From a virus, in the IMG/VR virus record IMGVR_UViG_3300043313_000303, positions 1-42,411 of that record: a stretch of 42,411 bases of DNA, one strand, 5' to 3'. The position numbers were made by a program, and so were the translations under genes. Position 1 is the stretch's first letter; each line of letters opens with the position of its first letter. This document shows, in pieces, positions 37,545 through 42,411 of the stretch. The notes beneath the pieces were generated by a model. That model ran no database searches. It was given only the letters and a program-made list of their open reading frames with translations, and had not been told where the DNA came from.

Positions 37545-39950
37545 TTACACTCCCGGTCTGGTTGGCGGCGCGGTCATCTTGAACTGGGCCATGGCGCGGC
37601 GCTCGTCCTGCTTCGCCAGCATGTCCTGCTGCTTGATCTGCGACGCCTGCTTGGCCATGTCGATCTTTACGGCGCCCGCCTGCAGGTCGGCCTGCTTCTT
37701 GACCATGTCGGCCTGATGCTTCTCGCGATCGGCCATCATCTTGAGCTGGGCCTGCTGCGCCTTCTCCGCGCCGTCGCCCTGCTTGGCCTGCAGGTCGGCC
37801 AGCTTCATCTTCTCGTTGGACGCGATCTTCATCTGCTCGTGCTTGTCGCGCATGCCCATCTCGGCCTGCTTGAGCTGGGCGTCCTGCGCGTCCTTCTGCT
37901 GCGCGTGGGCGATCTTCATCGCCTCGATTTCCTTGGCGGTGTTGGCCTGCACCGTGGTCGGGTCAGGCCCCTTGGGCGCCTCGGCCTTGGTCTGCATCAG
38001 CTCGACGAGGTCGTCGATCGCGCCGTCGAGCGAGCGCCCGGCGCGGTAGGGCGCGGTGGCGAACTTGAGAACCTCGCCGCAGAAGCCTGCGGTCTGCGGC
38101 TCGACCATGATCATCTGGGTGAGCTGCGGCAGCAGCTGGGCGAGCACGGCGACGAACTCGGCGCGGCGCTGCTTCTCGGAGTTCTCGTCGAGCTGGATGG
38201 TGCTGTCGCTCTCGATGTCGAGGGTAAAGGACTTGGTGCGACTGTCGCGGAACAGCTCCATGACCTGATCGAAGGTCGGCGCCTCGATGATCTTCTTGAG
38301 CGCCTTGTGCCCTTCCGCGACCACGGCCTCGGCCTGCGCCAGCAGCGCCTGCGGGTCGCCACCCGGCGGAGCGGCCGTGGCGCCACCGGGCGGTCCGCCC
38401 GGCGGCGCGGCTGGCGGGCCGCCGGGCGGCGCTCCCGGAGCGGTCGGGCTACCGGGTGGAGGCCCACCGGGAGGGGCTTGCTGCTGCAGCATCTGGCGCG
38501 CCATGGCGAGCTGCTGCTGCTGCTGCATCAGCTGCTGGCTCAGCTCGCGCGCCTGCTTCTCCTGCATCTTGGTGGTCGGGAGCTGGGTCTGGCTCATCGC
38601 GATGATGGTCAGCTCGTCGAAGTTCTCGGTGATGATTTCGGCGGTGATGTTGACGAGGTCGCGCGCGATGCGGACCAGCTCCTCCTGCTTGTCCTTGATG
38701 CGGCTGGAGCCGTACTGGGTTTTCAGCTCCTGCGCGCCGAGCGTCTCGCGCGCGTCGGTGGCGCCGCGCATGATGTCGGACAGGCCCATGATCTGGTAGA
38801 TGTCCTGAATGATCTGCTGGCGCAGCGTGACGCACTGCTGGATGGTCGCCGCGATCTCCTGAATGGGCAGCCAGATGATCACCTCTTTCGATCCGCCGAA
38901 GGCGGCCCAGTTGCTGATCGGGACCAGCATGCGGCCGGGCGTGTTGGTGGTGATCGCCGCCTGTATCGCCTCGCTCAGCTCGGCGCCGCCGGCCGGGTAG
39001 AACCCCTTGGCCTCCAGCGCGCTTGAGAGCGCGTGGATCTTCGCCGTGAGCGTGTCGATCTCGTTCAATTGATCTTCATACTGCAGCGCGTCCGGGACGG
39101 GCACGAGGCTGCCGCGCTGCAGGGTGCCGTAGGCCGGCTTGGGGCAGGGGAAGAAGTCGACGCAATCAAGGTGTGGATCCGCCTCGTCGAGGATGTCCTC
39201 GCAGCCCTCGGCGACCCAGACCACGCGGCGGTTGGCCTTGTCCCAGATTTCCCAGAATTTGGCGCGTTCACGGGCATCCGCGCCGCCGATCTCCTTGACG
39301 TCGCGGTCGACCTTGTAGTCGGCCTCCTTGTAGCAATCGCCGCTGGTGGCGTGGAACCGCTCGCGCGCCTGCGCGCGGGTCAGGTAGGAGGCGGCGGCGA
39401 CCCACGTCACCTCGAACCAGTTGCGCGCCACGCTGTGAAGGAAGTCGCGGCGCTGCTTGAAGTCGACGCAGACGCACTCGTAGTCGTGGCGCTCGTCCTT
39501 CTCCTCGTAGCGGCACCACGCCACGCCGCGGCCGTAGAGGGCGACGTCGTTGCGCACCAGCAGCATCAGGTCGTTGATGTGGCAGAGGTCGAAGCTGGCC
39601 GTGACGCAGCGTTCGAGCACCTCGGAGGCTGCCTGCGGCACCGGGCGGCGGTCCTTCCACTTCGGCGTGACGACCGGCTGCGGCGGCTTGGCGTAGATGG
39701 AGGGGCCGATGACCTCGATGTTGGCCCAGAGCATCTGGAACTCGCGGTCGCGGCTGGCACTGCTCAGGCGGTCGATGTTGGCATACCGCCTGTCGATCTT
39801 GTCGCAGTGGTCGTTCCAGCTGTCGAACGCCTTCTCGCTCTCGCGCAGCAGGTTGAGCCACGCGTCGGCCTTGTCCGGTTCGAGCCGGACATCAAATTCC
39901 AGATCGTCGTGGCGGACGTCGTCGTCGGCCGGAGGGGGCGTGTCGACCAT
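37545..39950 (-). CDS. Portal protein (head-tail connector)
   Basis: At 801 residues it matches the long portals of P22-like podoviruses. It has the entry DKADAWLNLLRESEKAFDSW, FQMLWANIEVIGPSIYAKPP, DVALYGRGVAWCRYEEKD, VTWVAAASYLTRAQARERFH, FFPCPKPAYGTLQRGSLVPV and PDALQYEDQLNEIDTLTAKI. After a Pro/Gly-rich insert (about residues 490-540), a long helical C-terminus (DAQLKQAEMGMRDKHEQMKI, QQAQLKMMADREKHQADMVK) would form the portal barrel. Three genes separate it from the large terminase. ATG 39950 has GGGGAGG six bases upstream. Confidence 0.88.
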   Translation of the reverse strand: MVDTPPPADDDVRHDDLEFDVRLEPDKADAWLNLLRESEKAFDSWNDHCDKIDRRYANIDRLSSASRDREFQMLWANIEVIGPSIYAKPPQPVVTPKWKDRRPVPQAASEVLERCVTASFDLCHINDLMLLVRNDVALYGRGVAWCRYEEKDERHDYECVCVDFKQRRDFLHSVARNWFEVTWVAAASYLTRAQARERFHATSGDCYKEADYKVDRDVKEIGGADARERAKFWEIWDKANRRVVWVAEGCEDILDEADPHLDCVDFFPCPKPAYGTLQRGSLVPVPDALQYEDQLNEIDTLTAKIHALSSALEAKGFYPAGGAELSEAIQAAITTNTPGRMLVPISNWAAFGGSKEVIIWLPIQEIAATIQQCVTLRQQIIQDIYQIMGLSDIMRGATDARETLGAQELKTQYGSSRIKDKQEELVRIARDLVNITAEIITENFDELTIIAMSQTQLPTTKMQEKQARELSQQLMQQQQQLAMARQMLQQQAPPGGPPPGSPTAPGAPPGGPPAAPPGGPPGGATAAPPGGDPQALLAQAEAVVAEGHKALKKIIEAPTFDQVMELFRDSRTKSFTLDIESDSTIQLDENSEKQRRAEFVAVLAQLLPQLTQMIMVEPQTAGFCGEVLKFATAPYRAGRSLDGAIDDLVELMQTKAEAPKGPDPTTVQANTAKEIEAMKIAHAQQKDAQDAQLKQAEMGMRDKHEQMKIASNEKMKLADLQAKQGDGAEKAQQAQLKMMADREKHQADMVKKQADLQAGAVKIDMAKQASQIKQQDMLAKQDERRAMAQFKMTAPPTRPGV

Positions 39951-40109
39951 CTAAGCCTCCCCGCGCCAGATCCGGCGCAGCATCTCGTCGTCGCGATAGC
40001 GATAGCTCGGCAGCATGCCGAGCTTGGCCCACGCGCGGTAGTGCTTCTCGTCGACCTGCCACGCCAGCCAGATCGCGCGGACGTGGCGGATGATCGGCCA
40101 GCGTTTCAT
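39951..40109 (-). CDS. Unknown 52-residue basic protein
   Basis: The protein MKRWPIIRHVRAIWLAWQVD and the EKHYRAWAKLGMLPSYRYRD segment is Trp- and Arg-rich and may bind nucleic acid or lie on a membrane surface. ATG 40109 overlaps the upstream stop as ATGA; its stop touches the portal start. No family known to me. Confidence 0.65.
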   Translation of the reverse strand: MKRWPIIRHVRAIWLAWQVDEKHYRAWAKLGMLPSYRYRDDEMLRRIWRGEA

Positions 40110-40492
40110 GCCGCGGCGCTCCGGTATTCCCACGCATTACCACAGACCGGGCACGCGAGCATCAGCCGGTTTTTGTCGCGGTAGACGCGCTTGCTGGCGC
40201 GGCTGTCGCACTGCGGACAGGCGCGCGAGCTACGCGGGCTTGCCGTGGTTGGCAGCGGGCCGAGTGGTGCGATCCACTGTGATCCCAAATCTTGCTCGAC
40301 CCGCTTGGCGACAGACTGCGGTGTGATCTCGACCGCCGCGCCGAGATCGGGCACGGGGATTTTTTCAGTGAGCAGATTACTCGCGTCGATCAGCAGCTGC
40401 GCGGCGTCGCGGATGGCGTGGTCGGCGTCGTCGCCGTAGTGGCCGATGATGTAGGCGGCGCAGGTGCGCATGCGGTCGGTCAGCTCGCTCAT
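40106..40492 (-). CDS. Zinc-ribbon protein near terminase
   Basis: The 128-residue protein has a helical N-terminus (YIIGHYGDDADHAIRDAAQL) and a C-terminal zinc ribbon (RACPQCDSRASKRVYRDKNR, LMLACPVCGNAWEY), with two CxxC knuckles 21 residues apart. It may bind DNA in packaging or be a transcription accessory. Coupled by ATGA overlaps on both sides. Confidence 0.72.
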   Translation of the reverse strand: MSELTDRMRTCAAYIIGHYGDDADHAIRDAAQLLIDASNLLTEKIPVPDLGAAVEITPQSVAKRVEQDLGSQWIAPLGPLPTTASPRSSRACPQCDSRASKRVYRDKNRLMLACPVCGNAWEYRSAAA

Positions 40493-40770
40493 GGCGCGCG
40501 CCAGTCGCCCTTGCGCACGAACTGGCCGGTGCGGCGGTACTCTTGGTAGCGGCGATACGCCGGGCTGGCCTCGAACAGCGCGCGCTCGTTCGCCGTGACC
40601 GCGTCGGCGCAGCGATCGAGCGCGGCGAGGTCGAGCACGTCCTGCGCGCGCTGCTCGCGTATTTTCTCCTTGGCACAGGCGAGCTGCCATCTGGCGGTCG
40701 CCAGCTGGCCGCGCAGGTCGCGGATCACCGCGGTCAGGCTCGGCTTGGTCTTGGTCTTGCGCTTGGTCAC
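40489..40770 (-). CDS. Unknown helical protein next to terminase
   Basis: The 93-residue protein begins with a basic stretch (TKRKTKTKPSLTAVIRDLRG), then a coiled region (QLATARWQLACAKEKIREQR), and ends RRYQEYRRTGQFVRKGDWRA. Start ATG 40770 overlaps the large terminase stop as ATGA. A terminase accessory role is possible but unsupported by a motif. Confidence 0.65.
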   Translation of the reverse strand: MTKRKTKTKPSLTAVIRDLRGQLATARWQLACAKEKIREQRAQDVLDLAALDRCADAVTANERALFEASPAYRRYQEYRRTGQFVRKGDWRAP

Positions 40771-42140
40771 AGCATGGCCCTCCTGCGTGGCTCGGGTGGC
40801 GGCGGGATGATCCAGCCGCTGAGCGCCGGGTTGGGTGGCGGCTTGATCTTACGCAACGCAGGCTTGCGCCAAGCCATACTCATATACCTAAAGGCGTCCG
40901 ACGGATGCGAGGTCCAGTCGTGGACGGCGTTGGCGCGGAACGCCTTCTTGTCGTCGTCCCACTCGCGACGGTACTGTTCAAGAGCAGATAAACCACCTTC
41001 CTCTGTGCGGGGGTGAAAGACGCAAAGAGGCAAGGTTCTTCTGACGGCGTTGATCCCGTCATCAAGACTATGGTGCGGCACCAGCATGGGCCGAAGTCCC
41101 ATCGACTGCATGGTTTCGACCCGAGTTCGGCCGGACCCCCACTCCTTGATTTTCGCGTCGTGCGGGACGTAGTCGTCGCCGTGCTTCCAGCCATGTTCCT
41201 TCTCCTTGGCCTCGATCACGCCGGCGTAGTGCTCCAGACCGACGCCGGAGGCGGCGTAGTGGTCGAGGATGCTGATCTGGCTGCCGCGCGGCTGGAACCA
41301 CCAGATCGAGGTGTCGTCGCCGACGCCGAGGTCCCACGCGCGGTGGACCGGCTCGCCGGGAATGGCCTGTACCTCCGCGACGCGGCCCTCGTCGCGCACG
41401 TCCTTCATCTCGCGGGCGTAGAAGGCGCCGAGGATGGCGGCGTGCCAGTCGCAGAGGTATTCCTGCCGGAACTGGGCCTCGCCGACGTCCGCGCCGTAGA
41501 GGGCCTGATACTCGGCGAGCGCCTCTTCGAGCTGCAGGGTGGAGAGCGTGCCGGTGTCGACCGCGGTCAGCCGCTCGCAGAACCACCCCTGAGTGCGCTG
41601 CGCGTGGCCGAACATGGCGTGGGCGTGGTTGCGGCCGCGTGGCGTGGTGATGAAGGCGGCCCAGCCGTTGTTCTCCTCGACGATCGGCCGGTGGTAGGCC
41701 CACGCGCTCGGATTGGCCAAGGCCCACTCGGAGTAGGTGACGCCGGCGACGCCGGAGCCGACGGTCGCGTCAAAGCGGTCGGAGCCGATGAGCTGCCATG
41801 TCGAGCCATTCTTGAACCTGATGAACATCTCGTGGTCGTTGGTGTTGGCGCGCATCGCCTCGGGGAACGCCTCGTCGATCCGCCGGCGGCCGGTGTGCGG
41901 GTTGACCGCGGTCCAGATCGCCTTCCTCGCCTGCCCGTACTCGGGCAGGCAGTGCCAGTAGTTGCCGACGCGCTTCCACGCGGAAACGGCGCTGTGGTGC
42001 AGGCAGATCTCGTCCTTGCCGGCGCGGCGGTGCCACACCGCCATGGCGCGCTTGCCGCCCTCCTGCAGGAAGGTCCAGAGCCCGGCCTGATGGCGCCGCG
42101 GCAGCCAGCCGTGGCTGGGCAGCTCGACCTCGGTCGCCAC
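40767..42140 (-). CDS. terL: Terminase large subunit
   Basis: The 457-residue ATPase-nuclease packages DNA. The ATPase part has AVWHRRAGKDE (Walker A-like, K42) and GVTYSEWA (Walker B, E138), with FITTPRGRN as coupling motif. The C-terminal RNase H-like nuclease has acidic residues in HRAWDLGVGDDTS (D270), VPHDAKIKEWG (D328) and SHPSDAFRYM (D414). Start is GTG 42140, one base after the preceding stop, with only a weak ribosome site; no other start keeps the ATPase N-terminus. Its probable small subunit lies across the contig junction at 194-478. Confidence 0.93.
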   Translation of the reverse strand: MATEVELPSHGWLPRRHQAGLWTFLQEGGKRAMAVWHRRAGKDEICLHHSAVSAWKRVGNYWHCLPEYGQARKAIWTAVNPHTGRRRIDEAFPEAMRANTNDHEMFIRFKNGSTWQLIGSDRFDATVGSGVAGVTYSEWALANPSAWAYHRPIVEENNGWAAFITTPRGRNHAHAMFGHAQRTQGWFCERLTAVDTGTLSTLQLEEALAEYQALYGADVGEAQFRQEYLCDWHAAILGAFYAREMKDVRDEGRVAEVQAIPGEPVHRAWDLGVGDDTSIWWFQPRGSQISILDHYAASGVGLEHYAGVIEAKEKEHGWKHGDDYVPHDAKIKEWGSGRTRVETMQSMGLRPMLVPHHSLDDGINAVRRTLPLCVFHPRTEEGGLSALEQYRREWDDDKKAFRANAVHDWTSHPSDAFRYMSMAWRKPALRKIKPPPNPALSGWIIPPPPEPRRRAML

Positions 42141-42141
42141 G

Positions 42142-42354
42142 TCAGGCGCCCGGGGCGGGCGCCACGCCGGCCGCAGGCTTGGGGCACAAGGCGGCGCGGC
42201 GCCCTGCGGCCGCGCTCTCGGCGAGGAGCACGCGGCCGGTTTTAGTGGGCGGTTTACGGGCTGGATCAGCAGACCGGCTAAAAGGATTAACGGTAATACC
42301 AGAAAAGGGTTTAACTAAATCATCGGGCGTTCCAGCGACAGTTGGCCTCGCCAC
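42142..42354 (-). CDS. Uncertain small gene that crosses the contig junction
   Basis: From GTG 42354 the frame gives 70 residues (ARPTVAGTPDDLVKPFSGIT, VNPFSRSADPARKPPTKTGR) and stops one base before the terminase start. Because 42343-42411 equals 1-69, the frame can be followed through the junction, open back to an ATG at 138, for 112 residues. Only the last 30 codons carry the genome's usual third-position bias, and no good ribosome site is seen. It could be a real terminase-leader gene or an open frame in a control region. Confidence 0.4.
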   Translation of the reverse strand: MARPTVAGTPDDLVKPFSGITVNPFSRSADPARKPPTKTGRVLLAESAAAGRRAALCPKPAAGVAPAPGA

Positions 42355-42411
42355 CTCCCGCTCTCGATTGGTACCATTTACGATCGAATGGGGGTGGGGA
42401 TTAGCCAGCCC
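42343..42411. repeat. Terminal direct repeat, right copy
   Basis: This is the exact second copy of positions 1-69. One copy should be removed when the genome is drawn as a circle. Confidence 0.97.

Noticed and set aside
37545-39950. Portal with an intein or fused protein
   Set aside because: The Pro/Gly-rich tract near residue 500 is a low-complexity insert; no splicing motifs or second domain are present.
1-42411. Temperate phage with integrase
   Set aside because: No tyrosine or serine recombinase motif was found in any plausible gene; regulators alone do not prove lysogeny.
1-42411. CRISPR array or phage anti-CRISPR cluster
   Set aside because: No regularly spaced near-identical repeats; the tandem repeats seen are coding or operator-like.

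Overview
The window is a complete or near-complete genome of a short-tailed (podovirus-type) tailed phage. The first 69 bases are repeated exactly as the last 69 (1-69 = 42343-42411), so the contig closes into a circle of about 42,342 bp or ends in a very short direct repeat. The DNA is strongly GC-rich with heavy G/C use at third codon positions. An alphaproteobacterial host, probably of the Rhizobiales type, is inferred from a phage-encoded GcrA-family cell-cycle regulator, the IGHN(N/Q)PP motif in two virion-region proteins, and rhizobial-style small secreted proteins. I see no integrase, CRISPR array, rRNA or intact tRNA.

Layout. A divergent control region at 983-1100 separates a rightward pair of unknown genes (1101-1903) from a leftward unit. 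That unit starts with a small helix-turn-helix regulator (713-982), runs through a candidate small terminase gene (194-478), crosses the contig junction and continues as the long leftward late operon from 42140 down to 16018. Its order is: large terminase, small accessory proteins, portal, a decoration-like protein, a 12-repeat beta protein, internal or ejection proteins, two IPT/TIG-domain proteins, a candidate anti-CBASS protein (Acb2/Tad1-like), scaffold, major capsid protein, tail accessory proteins, a giant glycine-rich protein, a GNAT protein, an S74-chaperone protein, a transglycosylase-domain internal protein, a fibre, a lipoprotein and a two-helix membrane protein.

Replication. A leftward block (5615-2776) encodes a VRR-NUC nuclease, a zinc-ribbon protein and a Prim-Pol/VapE-type primase-helicase. 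It is followed by a T-rich hairpin terminator and an A/T-richer stretch with GTTACA iterons. A rightward block (5663-12841) encodes an HNH homing endonuclease, a DUF2800 (RecB/Cas4-like) nuclease, a probable recombination or ssDNA-handling protein, an XRE regulator with an operator-like palindrome before it, a family A DNA polymerase, a second HNH endonuclease and an SNF2-type helicase. Nearly all genes are coupled by ATGA, GTGA or TGATG overlaps.

Control. A leftward eight-gene cassette (14799-12747) carries a dATP/dGTP diphosphohydrolase-like protein and three DNA-binding proteins (LuxR-type, small HTH, GcrA). A second rightward early unit (14867-16059) has a promoter-operator nearly copying the one at 1046-1100; the shared element is TAGGACA-N4-GGCCTA. 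This suggests one regulator controls two early promoters at opposite sides of the map. All four convergent gene pairs overlap instead of being separated by terminators.

Most interesting items: the duplicated early promoter-operator, the candidate Acb2-like immune evasion gene, the GcrA/LuxR/HTH cassette, perfect palindromes inserted in frame in the DNA polymerase gene, a lone rightward gene with an apparently leaderless promoter inside the late operon, and two very repetitive virion-region proteins. The anti-defence and structural assignments rest on motif recognition alone; no database search was possible.
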